DNA of 24,657 bases from Chitinophagaceae bacterium (GTDB lineage: Bacteria; Bacteroidota; Bacteroidia; Chitinophagales; Chitinophagaceae). Positions 1 to 7,686 of the stretch are shown here, one piece after another. A program made the translations under genes and the position numbers. The stretch covers positions 1 through 24,657 of the forward strand of contig VIKJ01000009.1 in NCBI GenBank assembly GCA_008080615.1, read 5' to 3'. Position 1 is the first letter of the stretch. Every line of letters begins with the position of its first letter. Below the pieces are notes generated by a model. It was not told where the DNA came from and did no database searches. It saw nothing but the letters and a program-made list of their open reading frames with translations.

Positions 1-1
1 C

Positions 2-1009
2 GATTTAAACCGGGCTGGAACACCTTTAATAGAAATTGTTACAGAACCTGATTTATATTCTGCAGAGGAAGCCTGGCAATATGTTACAGAAATTCGCAAA
101 CTAGTAAGGTGGTTGAATATCTGCGATGGCAATATGGAGGAAGGCAGTTTACGCTGTGATGCCAATGTTTCTGTAAGGTTAAAAGGAGAAAAAAAATTAG
201 GCACAAAAGTGGAGGTTAAAAACCTCAACTCTATACGAAATATTAAAAAAGCCATTGAGTTCGAAATTACCCGCATGATAGAAGAACTAGAAGCAGGTAA
301 TTCAATCAAACAGCAAACGCGCAGTTTCAATGCCAATAACGATACTACTTTTTCTATTCGCGATAAAGAAGAAGCCAATGATTATCGCTATTTCCCCGAT
401 CCAGATTTGCCCGCATTTGTTTTATCAAAAGACTACATTAACAATATAGCAGCAAAGCAACCAGTATTGCCTGCCGCTCTTATTGCTCAATTTCAAGAAG
501 TTTATGCCTTAAGCCTTTATGATGCAACACAATTATGTGAGGACAAACTAACTGCTGATTATTTTGAGCAAGTGATTGGCCATACCCAATCTTATAAAAG
601 TGTTGCTAATTGGATGTTGGGGCCAATCAAGCAGTACTTAAATGAGGAAGGAATTGGATTTGAAAATATGCAATTGGCTCCCGAACAATTAGCGGCACTA
701 ATTCAATTAGTGGATACAGATCAAGTGAATTTTTCTGTGGCTGCTGCCAAAATATTGCCTCAATTGTTTAAAGAAAAAACGCATCCATTACAAATTGCAG
801 AATCATTGAAATTGATTCAGGTTAGTGATACCAATGAATTAGAAAAATGGATTGATGCAGCATTGGCGGCCATGCCCGATAAAGTATCAGAATACAAGAA
901 AGGAAAAAAAGGATTGATTGGATTATTTGTAGGCGAAGTAAAAAAAGCAAGTAAAGGAACAGCAGATCCAAAATTGGTTACTCAATTGCTACAAGAAAAA
1001 TTAAAATAA
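2..1009 (+). CDS. gatB: Asp-tRNA(Asn)/Glu-tRNA(Gln) amidotransferase subunit B (3' part, 5' end outside window)
   Basis: GatB is the tRNA-binding and activating subunit of the GatCAB amidotransferase. The complex converts Glu-tRNA(Gln), and in some bacteria Asp-tRNA(Asn), to the amidated form in the cytoplasm. The reading frame is open from the first complete codon at position 2, beginning DLNRAGTPLIEIVTEPD, which is a typical internal GatB block. It runs on through CDGNMEEGSLRCDANVSVR, the GatB signature, then the DYRYFPDPDLP block, the helical domain, and a lysine-rich YqeY-like tail (KKGKKGLIGLFVGEVKKA) that contacts tRNA. About 335 residues are visible. Full-length GatB is usually about 480, so roughly the first 140 residues lie before the window. 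The TTG at 113 is internal and not a start. A lipoprotein thioredoxin gene follows after 12 bases, so co-transcription is likely. Confidence 0.97.
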   Translation, partial: DLNRAGTPLIEIVTEPDLYSAEEAWQYVTEIRKLVRWLNICDGNMEEGSLRCDANVSVRLKGEKKLGTKVEVKNLNSIRNIKKAIEFEITRMIEELEAGNSIKQQTRSFNANNDTTFSIRDKEEANDYRYFPDPDLPAFVLSKDYINNIAAKQPVLPAALIAQFQEVYALSLYDATQLCEDKLTADYFEQVIGHTQSYKSVANWMLGPIKQYLNEEGIGFENMQLAPEQLAALIQLVDTDQVNFSVAAAKILPQLFKEKTHPLQIAESLKLIQVSDTNELEKWIDAALAAMPDKVSEYKKGKKGLIGLFVGEVKKASKGTADPKLVTQLLQEKLK

Positions 1010-1021
1010 TACACCCATTAC

Positions 1022-2161
1022 ATGAAAAGAATTACGCTACTCCTATTGAGTGTTTCCCTCTTCTTTTTTGCTTGTAAGCAAAAAAAGTATGGCGGATTTA
1101 CCGTTTCAGGAACCATCAAAAATGCAACCAATGCCAAAATATTTTTACAAGAATTGCCTTTTGGTGGAGATCAACCCATTGTATTAGACTCTGGTAGACT
1201 AGAAAAATCGGGTAGTTTCTCTTTAAAGGGAGTTGCAAGAGAAGAAGGTTTGTACCGCCTTGTTTTAGAAAACGGGCCAGATGTTTTATTGGTAAATGAC
1301 AATGAATTTATTCAGGTTGCATTGGATGTAAATAATTACAGAGAATACACTGTAACGGGGTCTCCTGCTTCTGAAAGCTTGCACAATTTATTCGAAAACT
1401 ATCGCAAACAAGATTCAGTATTATATGCAACATTTCAACAGATAGATACTTTACAAAAACAACCAGGCACCGATAGTTTGTTAAACCTGGCGAAAATAAA
1501 AAGGGAAACACAAATTAAAGAAATGAATGAAGTGGTTAGAGCCTTCATTAAAGGAAGTAAAAGCCCCGCAAGCCGATATTATGCACTTGGCATGGCTTCT
1601 AGAACAATGAACCCTGATGAATTAAAAGTATTGGCCAATGAATCGGCAAATGCTTTTAAAGAACATACTGGTTTGTTAAAAATTAAGGAGTTGGTAAATG
1701 TTACCCAACCAATTAACCAAGCTGCACCAAAAGGGTATGCCTTATTAAATAAAAAAGCTCCAGAAATCACCTTGATGGATACCAATAATACCCCTTTTTC
1801 ATTGAGTAGTTTGAAAGGGAAATATGTATTGGTAGATTTTTGGGCAAGTTGGTGTGGCCCATGTAGAAGAGAAAATCCAAATGTAGTATTAGCCTACAAT
1901 CAATTCAAGAATAAAAATTTTACCATCTTAGGTGTTTCAATGGATGACAATAAAGAAGCTTGGCTAGAAGCCATTAAAAAAGATCAACTAACTTGGAAGC
2001 ATGTGAGCATTTTAGCCGATTGGAATAGTCATCCAATTACACAAGCGTATGAGTTTAGTGCCATTCCTTTTAATGTATTGATAGACCCACAAGGAAACAT
2101 AATTGCCAACGATTTAAGAGGTGGAGAGTTAGTTCAGAAATTAGCTGAGGTTTTAAAATAA
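1022..2161 (+). CDS. DUF4369/TlpA-like thioredoxin-fold lipoprotein
   Basis: This is a 379-residue exported thiol-disulfide oxidoreductase. The N-terminus has a lipoprotein signal (hydrophobic LLLLSVSLFFFAC, lipobox Cys18), so the protein is probably anchored to a membrane outside the cytoplasm. Residues about 24-110 are a beta-rich region like the DUF4369 domain found before thioredoxin domains in Bacteroidota. A helical linker spans about 115-235. Residues about 243-379 are an AhpC/TSA-Redoxin/TlpA-like domain with the active site WCGPC (Cys278 and Cys281) and the cis-proline segment SAIPFNVLID (Pro349). Homologues are thought to act in envelope redox homeostasis, sometimes in cytochrome c maturation, but the partner here is unknown. 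It starts 12 bases after gatB; the functions look unrelated, so the pairing may be only transcriptional. A long AT-rich hairpin lies just after the stop codon. Confidence 0.93.
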   Translation: MKRITLLLLSVSLFFFACKQKKYGGFTVSGTIKNATNAKIFLQELPFGGDQPIVLDSGRLEKSGSFSLKGVAREEGLYRLVLENGPDVLLVNDNEFIQVALDVNNYREYTVTGSPASESLHNLFENYRKQDSVLYATFQQIDTLQKQPGTDSLLNLAKIKRETQIKEMNEVVRAFIKGSKSPASRYYALGMASRTMNPDELKVLANESANAFKEHTGLLKIKELVNVTQPINQAAPKGYALLNKKAPEITLMDTNNTPFSLSSLKGKYVLVDFWASWCGPCRRENPNVVLAYNQFKNKNFTILGVSMDDNKEAWLEAIKKDQLTWKHVSILADWNSHPITQAYEFSAIPFNVLIDPQGNIIANDLRGGELVQKLAEVLK

Positions 2162-2169
2162 CAGTGCAG

Positions 2170-2218
2170 CTTAAAATTAAAAAAGCTTCTTCAAAATTTC
2201 AGCTTATTTAATTTTAAG
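2170..2218. terminator. AT-rich hairpin between convergent genes, possible bidirectional terminator
   Basis: CTTAAAATTAAA at 2170-2181 pairs with its inverse at 2207-2218. After one A-A mismatch, AAGCT at 2183-2187 pairs with AGCTT at 2201-2205, leaving a 13-base loop. The stem is about 17 bp and sits between the end of the thioredoxin gene (+) and the end of the exported-protein gene (-). No clear U-run follows on either strand, although the stem itself contains A and T runs. The pairing is seen in the sequence; the terminator role is inferred from the position. Confidence 0.45.
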
Positions 2219-2252
2219 TCGGGTTAGGTGATAACTAAGTAGGTCAATATGA

Positions 2253-2915
2253 TTAATTATTCGCGTTCATAAAATTGAATAATCTTATAAGATCGTCTTC
2301 TTTTTTAAAGGATATTTTATTCTCTTTTATAAAGAGATTTATTTTTTCTTCAATGGAAGGCTGTAGTTTAATAATAGTATCCTTATCTGTTTTAAGGCTT
2401 TGCAAAACACCCCTTATTTCAATATAGTATTTTGCACCATTGGTAAAAGTTTGTACTATACCTGCATTAATTTCACTCATTTCAGCAAGTTTTTTAATAT
2501 GAAACTTAAATAGATTAATATTCCCCTCTGCGAGTACTTGTAAATATACATCTGAGTTAAAATCAACTGAAGTTTTAACTTTACGAAACAATAATAATTG
2601 TTTGCCCGTATTTAAAGTAAAGGAGTTTATGTTTTCATTTAATTCATATGGTTCATCATCTTTGTTAATTAATAACGTATTATCATAAACATTAAATTTC
2701 AGTTCTATACCATCGTATTTTCCTTTAACTGTTTCCGCAGTTCCAGACAACCATTTATCTACTAAAAAAGGAGTACCACGGATAGCAGCATACTTTTCAG
2801 TATTAAATCTTTTAGAACTTAACGGATCTTGTAGCATTGTAGGATTTTGTGAAAATAATCTGCTACTATAAAAAGCTAAAAATAAGAGCACTATAAGAAA
2901 TCGCATTTGATACAT
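2253..2915 (-). CDS. Exported protein of unknown function (Bacteroidota family)
   Basis: This 220-residue protein has an N-terminal signal peptide (MRFLIVLLFLAFYSSRLFSQ, cleavage probably near FSQ-N). I do not recognise a named family. The segment RGTPFLVDKWLSGTAETVKGKYDGIELKFNVYDNTLLI (residues about 46-83) resembles a pattern I recall from uncharacterised exported Bacteroidota proteins: a 'GTPF' strand, then 'G.Y..I.LKFN.Y.N.L'. The middle is predicted beta-rich, and the C-terminus is charged and helical (IEEKINLFIKENKISFKKEDDLI), with no membrane segment. The start may be the fourth codon (ATG ending at 2906), which gives the cleaner signal peptide. The gene is transcribed toward the thioredoxin gene. 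A strong terminator for the upstream susD-like gene lies only about 30 bases before its start, so its own promoter must be compressed into or overlap that space. There is no evidence for a function. Confidence 0.8.
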   Translation of the reverse strand: MYQMRFLIVLLFLAFYSSRLFSQNPTMLQDPLSSKRFNTEKYAAIRGTPFLVDKWLSGTAETVKGKYDGIELKFNVYDNTLLINKDDEPYELNENINSFTLNTGKQLLLFRKVKTSVDFNSDVYLQVLAEGNINLFKFHIKKLAEMSEINAGIVQTFTNGAKYYIEIRGVLQSLKTDKDTIIKLQPSIEEKINLFIKENKISFKKEDDLIRLFNFMNANN

Positions 2916-2944
2916 TTTATTTAAAAATACTGAATATATACAAT

Positions 2945-2974
2945 AAAAAAGGGGGGTGTATAAACACCCCCCTT
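2945..2974 (-). terminator. Rho-independent terminator after the first SusC/SusD pair
   Basis: GGGGGGTGT at 2951-2959 pairs perfectly with ACACCCCCC at 2964-2972 around an ATAA loop. Two further A-T pairs extend the stem to 11 bp. Read on the minus strand, the hairpin is followed by TTTTTTATTG. This is a textbook intrinsic terminator located 24 bases after the stop codon of the susD-like gene. It should separate the SusC/SusD transcript from the exported-protein gene downstream. Confidence 0.93.
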
Positions 2975-2997
2975 CATATAGTTCTTAAATTAAACTT

Positions 2998-4407
2998 TTA
3001 ATACCCAGTATTTTGCTGTGGTTTAATACTTGGATTAGCATCAACTTCTGTTTGAGGAATTGGTTGAATTCTTCTAAATACAGTATAAGGTACTGTTCTT
3101 GAAGTAGCAGGATAATTGGTACTTCTAACAATATCACGTTTTAAACGCTGCATATCGAAAAAACGATCCCCTTCAAATGCCAATTCTTTTCTTCTTTCTG
3201 TAATAATATCTTCAAATAATTGCGTACCAGTAGATAAAACAGGAGCTACTCCACGTCTACTAGTTATGAAATTTAAATAAGTACGAGCATCTGCTTCATT
3301 AGCAGGTAAAGATGCTTCAGCTGCAATCAAATAAACTTCACTCAATCTTAACACTTTTGTATCACTTAAATCTCCACTAATAACCGGATATTTATTTACA
3401 AAAACTGAGTTTAATCCAGCTCTGATACCAGTTGGATATAAAGATTTTCTTACGTCTACTGCATCATATAATGCATACAAATCACTAGAGCAGAGAATAT
3501 CTCCATAATTTCCCGCTTGGCTATATAAATAACTCAAAGCATCAAATGAAAGATTTGATACAGCGTCTGAAGAAACTTCAAATAAAGTTTCCAATTTATC
3601 TGTTCTGATTGTTGAACTAGCCCAATAAGATCCATGAACTGCAGCTGTTAATGGGTTGAAACCACTATTATTAATAACATCTAAAGCAGCTGTTTTTGCA
3701 TTGGCTTTATCCCCCATGTTTAAGTATACTTTTGCTTGCAAAGCTTTTGCAGCATATTTACTTAACATAGAAGAGTTGGTAAACGTTGTCATTAATGAAT
3801 ACGCAGAATTCAAATCAGATATAATTAAACTGTAAACCTCAGATACTTTACTTCTAGCAGGTTTAAGATCAGGATTATAAACTGTTATTAAAGGAACGCC
3901 AAGCGCATTTGGATCATCAGCATATGGTTTAGAAAAAACACGAACCAAATTAAAATAACAAAGTGCCCTCAATGCGTAAGCTTCCCCTTTATATTGATTA
4001 ACATTGGCATTACCAGGAATAGTAGAATTGATAATGTTATTAGCTCGTAAAATTACATTATAACCAGCAGTCCAAATGCCACTCACATTTCCGTCGGTAG
4101 CAGTAACACCTTTGGTATCGCTATAATCATTAAAAAAAGTATACCTATTGGTGTTTAAAGTTGATTGGTATGCATTATCTGCCATGATATCACCAATGAT
4201 TGGTAATGACCTACCGTATAAATCTACGTTTCTTAATCCAGCGTATGCTCCAAATAAAGCTACTCTTAAGTCAGCTTCTGTAGCCAATGCTTGAACTGGA
4301 GTAAGTGAAGTAGGTGGAACCAGTTCAACAAAGTCCTTTTTACAAGATGATAATATTGCCAACAAGATAATTATTGGAAATATTTTAAAACCATAATTTT
4401 TATTCAT
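2998..4407 (-). CDS. SusD/RagB-family nutrient-binding outer-membrane lipoprotein (pair 1)
   Basis: This 469-residue SusD-like surface lipoprotein binds the ligand and caps the cognate SusC-like TonB-dependent barrel. The signal peptide ends in the lipobox LSSC (Cys22), followed by KKD, which fits Bacteroidota lipoprotein surface-export preferences. Family hallmarks are the N-terminal 'LVPPTSLTP..AL.TEADLRVALFGAYAGLR', the TPR-like segment GEAYALRALCYFNLVRVFSKPY (residues about 141-162), the late block ITERRKELAFEGDRFFDMQRLKR, and the C-terminal PIPQTEVDANPSIKPQQNTGY. The length is normal to slightly short for the family. It lies 33 bases downstream of its susC partner in the same direction and is followed by a strong terminator, so the two form a closed two-gene unit. 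The substrate cannot be told because no degradative enzyme is adjacent. Confidence 0.95.
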   Translation of the reverse strand: MNKNYGFKIFPIIILLAILSSCKKDFVELVPPTSLTPVQALATEADLRVALFGAYAGLRNVDLYGRSLPIIGDIMADNAYQSTLNTNRYTFFNDYSDTKGVTATDGNVSGIWTAGYNVILRANNIINSTIPGNANVNQYKGEAYALRALCYFNLVRVFSKPYADDPNALGVPLITVYNPDLKPARSKVSEVYSLIISDLNSAYSLMTTFTNSSMLSKYAAKALQAKVYLNMGDKANAKTAALDVINNSGFNPLTAAVHGSYWASSTIRTDKLETLFEVSSDAVSNLSFDALSYLYSQAGNYGDILCSSDLYALYDAVDVRKSLYPTGIRAGLNSVFVNKYPVISGDLSDTKVLRLSEVYLIAAEASLPANEADARTYLNFITSRRGVAPVLSTGTQLFEDIITERRKELAFEGDRFFDMQRLKRDIVRSTNYPATSRTVPYTVFRRIQPIPQTEVDANPSIKPQQNTGY

Positions 4408-4440
4408 AAAAAAAAATTTATTAGATTAATCTGTATTTAT

Positions 4441-7400
4441 TTAGAAAGCAATATTTAAACCTACTGTTACTGTTCTTGGTATAAATACATTCAAATTAGA
4501 AGTACTATTTGTGCCTTGTTCAGGATCAAAAGCAAGATTTTTGTCTTTAACCCAAGTAAACAAATTGGTACCTCTTACATAGAAATTAACGTTAGATAAT
4601 TTCGCTTTCTCAATAAGAGCTTTTGGCAAATTATATCCAATTTGTAATTCACGCAATCTAACAAAGTCACCTTTCTGTAAATAGAATGTAGAGCTATTTT
4701 GGAAATTTTTATTTCCACCATATACATATTTAGGGAAATCAGCAATATCACCAGGCTTCTGCCAACGATCAAATTGACGAGCAACTTTATTAAAGGTTGC
4801 ACCAAAACCCGAACCAGTGTAATAGCTACCCCAGTTATCATAAACATAATTGCCGTAGTTATAATAAAACTGTGCACTTAAAGTAAATCCTTTGAAAGTA
4901 ATGTTACTACTTAAAGAACCAAAATATTTAGGTTGTGCCGTACCAGCTAAAATACGTGCAGCTACACCAGGATAAGCATTCGTTTTTGTATTATGTGTAT
5001 TATCGGCATACCAAAGTGGATCACCATTTGCAGGGTCTACACCAGCCCATTCTCTAACAAAAAAAGTATTTAATGCAACACCTTGTCTTATTAAGAATAA
5101 TCCATTGATGATATCGTTACCACCAGGGAGTGACATAACAGTATTTTTATTATGGGCAAAGTTGAAGTCAATCTCCCATCTCAAATCTTTTTTCAACACT
5201 GGAACTATATTCAGAGCAAATTCAATACCCTCATTTTGCATCGTTCCAATATTTCTAGTAGCAGAAGTAAAACCTGATGTTCTAGATAAAGGGACAGATA
5301 ACAATAGAGATGTTGAAGTTCTCTTGTAATAATCAGCAGTTAAGCTAATTCTATTTTTTAACACACTTACGTCAATTCCTACGTTAAATGGCTTGTTTAA
5401 TTCCCAAGTTAAATTAGGGTCACCCACATTGGCAGGTGCACTACCTGGTAATTGGTTATAATTAGCCCCATACCCATAAAGTGGCAATGCATCGTAGTTT
5501 CCAATTGCAGTGTTGCTTCCGTTTACACCATAAGAGCTACGTAGCTTTAATTGGGTAATAAAGTTAACATCTGCCATAAATTTTTCTTTATCTACGTTCC
5601 AAGTACCACCCACAGACCAGAAATTACCAAATTTATTGTTTGCACTAAATTTAGAAGAACCGTCTCTTCTAAAGCTTCCTGAAACAACAAATCTGTTCTG
5701 ATAATTAAAGTTTGCAGTAGCAAATTCTGATGCAAAAGAATAATCAGAAATAGTAGCTGACGCTGTTATTGGAGTTGCACCTGACGCAGGATAAGTTAGT
5801 GCAGTGGTAGGAGGAAATTGTTGAGATTGAACTGAATTGAAATATCCAGAAGATTTTTGAGCTTCGTATCCCAATTGAGCATTAAACGATAAATCACCAC
5901 CTTTTGTGATATTTTGCTGTAGATCGAGGGTATTGGTCCAAACCCAGTTAAAGTATCTAGTAAAATAAGAGAATGCTCTACCATTTGAAGCAGCTCCATC
6001 TCCATGTAATGGATTGTTGTATTGATCTTCTTCTAAAATATTATAGTCTGCACCATATTGACTTCTAAATTTCAAGTTGTCTAATATTTTATACTCAGCA
6101 AAAGCACTACCACGTAAACTTGTTTGTCTTAAGTAGCGCTTATCTAACTCGGTTAATGCAATGGTATTGTGTAAACCGCCCAATGTTGAACTAACTAAAT
6201 TCCAACTTCCATCAGCATTATATGCTGTTCTGGTAGGTAATAAGAAATAAGAAGAAAGCACTGGATTACCAAACGCACCTCCAGCTAAAGGAGCTCTTTG
6301 ACTTACAGAACCAATATTTAAATTAAATCCAATGGTAAGTTTGTCAGTTGCCTTATTGGTAACTCTAACATTACCGTTGGTTCTAGTAAGTTTTGAATTG
6401 ATGGTTGTACCATCTTGTACAAAGCGACCAGCTGATAAAAAGAAAGTTGTTTTGTCATTTCCACCTTCTGCACTAACGTTAAATTGCTGTTGGTTACCTG
6501 CACGAGTGGTATTTTCTAACCAATTAAAATCAACGCCATTACCGAGGCCGAGTGCAGTTAATTGGCCACTTACAACAGCAGGAGAATAGCCTGCATTTAC
6601 TAAACCTTCACGAGTGATATCTAAATATTGTTGCGCAGTTAATGGAGTATATTTTTCATTTTTATATGCAGTAGTACTTTGACCCACTTCTGTGTCAAAT
6701 CTAAACTTGGTTTTTCCCGCTTTCCCTTTTTTAGTTGTAACTACAATAACTCCGTTTGCAGCTCGGCTACCATAAATAGACTGAGATGCAGCATCCTTTA
6801 ATACAGAAATACTTTCTATATCATTCGGGTTAAGTGTACTTAATAAGTTACCAGTAGTTTGCAAACGAGAAGCATCTCCAGTGTTCACTGGAATACCATC
6901 AATAACCCATAAAGGGTTTGAACTACCGTTCACAGAACTGATACCACGTATAATAATATTCTGTGCTGCACCAGGCTGTCCAGAAGCGGCAACTGACTGT
7001 AAACCAGCAACCTTTCCTTGTAGTGCCTTATCAACTGAAGAAAAAGGCCGACTTTCTATATCTGCACTTTTCAAAGTAGCCACAGATCCAGTTAGGTCTG
7101 ATTTCTTTTTTGTTCCATAACCTACAACTACAACTTCTTCTAAATTTTCTACTGTAGAGGTTAGGGTAACGTTAATGATATCTTCTTTTGTAATTTTAAC
7201 CTCTTTAGTACCAAGATTTAAAGCACTAATAACCAATTCTTTAGCAGTAGCTGGCGCCACAATACTAAAACTGCCATCTTCTTTTGAAGACGCTCCTGTT
7301 TTAGTGCCTTTCACAAGAATAGAGGCGCCAATAACAGGCTTACCTTTTTCATCAATAATCTTTCCTGCAATTGTTCGATTTTGTGCCTGTAATTGTAACA

Positions 7401-7443
7401 GAGACAAAACCATACACAGGAATACTGTGACTAGTTTTCTCAT
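4441..7443 (-). CDS. SusC/RagA-family TonB-dependent outer-membrane transporter (pair 1)
   Basis: This 1000-residue SusC-like transporter imports a ligand delivered by its SusD partner, using energy from TonB-ExbB-ExbD. A signal peptide (residues 1-20, ending LQLQA-Q) is followed by a carboxypeptidase-regulatory-like beta-sandwich (about 23-98, IAGKIIDEKGKPVIGASILVKG). Next come a TonB-box-like stretch EEVVVVGYGT (102-111) and the plug domain (about 115-240). The plug carries the RagA/SusC signatures IIIRGISSVNGSSNPLWVIDG and NPNDIESISVLKDAASQSIYGSRAANGVI. The rest is a 22-strand-type barrel ending in RTVTVGLNIAF with a terminal aromatic residue, as expected for BamA-dependent assembly. The susD partner starts 33 bases downstream. 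It is the second SusC of two in tandem and is only distantly similar to the first, so recent duplication is unlikely. Confidence 0.97.
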   Translation of the reverse strand: MRKLVTVFLCMVLSLLQLQAQNRTIAGKIIDEKGKPVIGASILVKGTKTGASSKEDGSFSIVAPATAKELVISALNLGTKEVKITKEDIINVTLTSTVENLEEVVVVGYGTKKKSDLTGSVATLKSADIESRPFSSVDKALQGKVAGLQSVAASGQPGAAQNIIIRGISSVNGSSNPLWVIDGIPVNTGDASRLQTTGNLLSTLNPNDIESISVLKDAASQSIYGSRAANGVIVVTTKKGKAGKTKFRFDTEVGQSTTAYKNEKYTPLTAQQYLDITREGLVNAGYSPAVVSGQLTALGLGNGVDFNWLENTTRAGNQQQFNVSAEGGNDKTTFFLSAGRFVQDGTTINSKLTRTNGNVRVTNKATDKLTIGFNLNIGSVSQRAPLAGGAFGNPVLSSYFLLPTRTAYNADGSWNLVSSTLGGLHNTIALTELDKRYLRQTSLRGSAFAEYKILDNLKFRSQYGADYNILEEDQYNNPLHGDGAASNGRAFSYFTRYFNWVWTNTLDLQQNITKGGDLSFNAQLGYEAQKSSGYFNSVQSQQFPPTTALTYPASGATPITASATISDYSFASEFATANFNYQNRFVVSGSFRRDGSSKFSANNKFGNFWSVGGTWNVDKEKFMADVNFITQLKLRSSYGVNGSNTAIGNYDALPLYGYGANYNQLPGSAPANVGDPNLTWELNKPFNVGIDVSVLKNRISLTADYYKRTSTSLLLSVPLSRTSGFTSATRNIGTMQNEGIEFALNIVPVLKKDLRWEIDFNFAHNKNTVMSLPGGNDIINGLFLIRQGVALNTFFVREWAGVDPANGDPLWYADNTHNTKTNAYPGVAARILAGTAQPKYFGSLSSNITFKGFTLSAQFYYNYGNYVYDNWGSYYTGSGFGATFNKVARQFDRWQKPGDIADFPKYVYGGNKNFQNSSTFYLQKGDFVRLRELQIGYNLPKALIEKAKLSNVNFYVRGTNLFTWVKDKNLAFDPEQGTNSTSNLNVFIPRTVTVGLNIAF

Positions 7444-7468
7444 AATTCAGTTTTTAAGTTTAAGTGCA

Positions 7469-7502
7469 CGAATTTAGTTAAGGAATTATTAATATTTACA
7501 AA
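7469..7502 (-). promoter_or_regulatory. Candidate Bacteroidota-type promoter of SusC/SusD pair 1
   Basis: On the minus strand TTTG (7502-7499) is followed after about 22 bases by TAAATTCG (7476-7469). The latter differs from the Bacteroidota -7 consensus TAnnTTTG at one position. The spacing is slightly longer than usual, and the start codon lies about 26 bases further on. In an AT-rich region such a match can arise by chance. Confidence 0.25.
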
Positions 7503-7548
7503 AAATCTTCTTTATTTGTTTAAATCGGTAAAATAATTACCTCACATT

Positions 7549-7632
7549 TTGATTTTATTTAATGCAGAAGCACAAAAAGAGATTAAAATGCTCCAACAAT
7601 TAGAACAAAATAACCCATTTGGTGGAATATAG
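7549..7632 (+). pseudogene. Possible 3' remnant of a lost plus-strand gene
   Basis: A short frame closed by TAG at 7630-7632 encodes LILFNAEAQKEIKMLQQLEQ followed by NNPFGGI. The composition (an alternating charged and hydrophobic helix, then a glycine-rich end) looks like the C-terminus of a real protein and is unlike the surrounding AT-rich spacer. An in-frame TAA at 7534-7536 limits it upstream, and no good start or ribosome site is seen. The stop lies 4 bases before a hairpin with A- and T-runs on both sides that could terminate plus-strand transcription too. I read it as the tail of a gene whose body was lost or replaced, but a chance open frame cannot be excluded. Confidence 0.35.
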
Positions 7633-7636
7633 ACAT

Positions 7637-7669
7637 AAAAAAGGCCGCCTCCTGAGAGACAGCCTTTTT
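7637..7669. terminator. Strong hairpin terminator after SusC/SusD pair 2, possibly bidirectional
   Basis: On the minus strand GGCTGTCTC and GAGGCGGCC pair around a TCAG loop, counting two G-U pairs. The stem is extended by A-T pairs and followed by TTTTTTATG. On the plus strand the same hairpin is followed by TTTTTAAC. It begins 17 bases after the stop of the susD-like gene at 7687 and should stop transcription of pair 2 before the susC of pair 1. Confidence 0.9.
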
Positions 7670-7686
7670 AACTAAGTTTATTTATA

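Noticed and set aside
113..115. TTG at 113 as the start of gatB
   Set aside because: The frame is open to the window edge and the upstream codons encode conserved GatB sequence, so the gene is simply cut by the window.
4575..7477. Several open frames on the plus strand and in other frames across the susC gene of pair 1
   Set aside because: They lie inside a clear 1000-residue SusC gene, have no domain-like content and are frame shadows.
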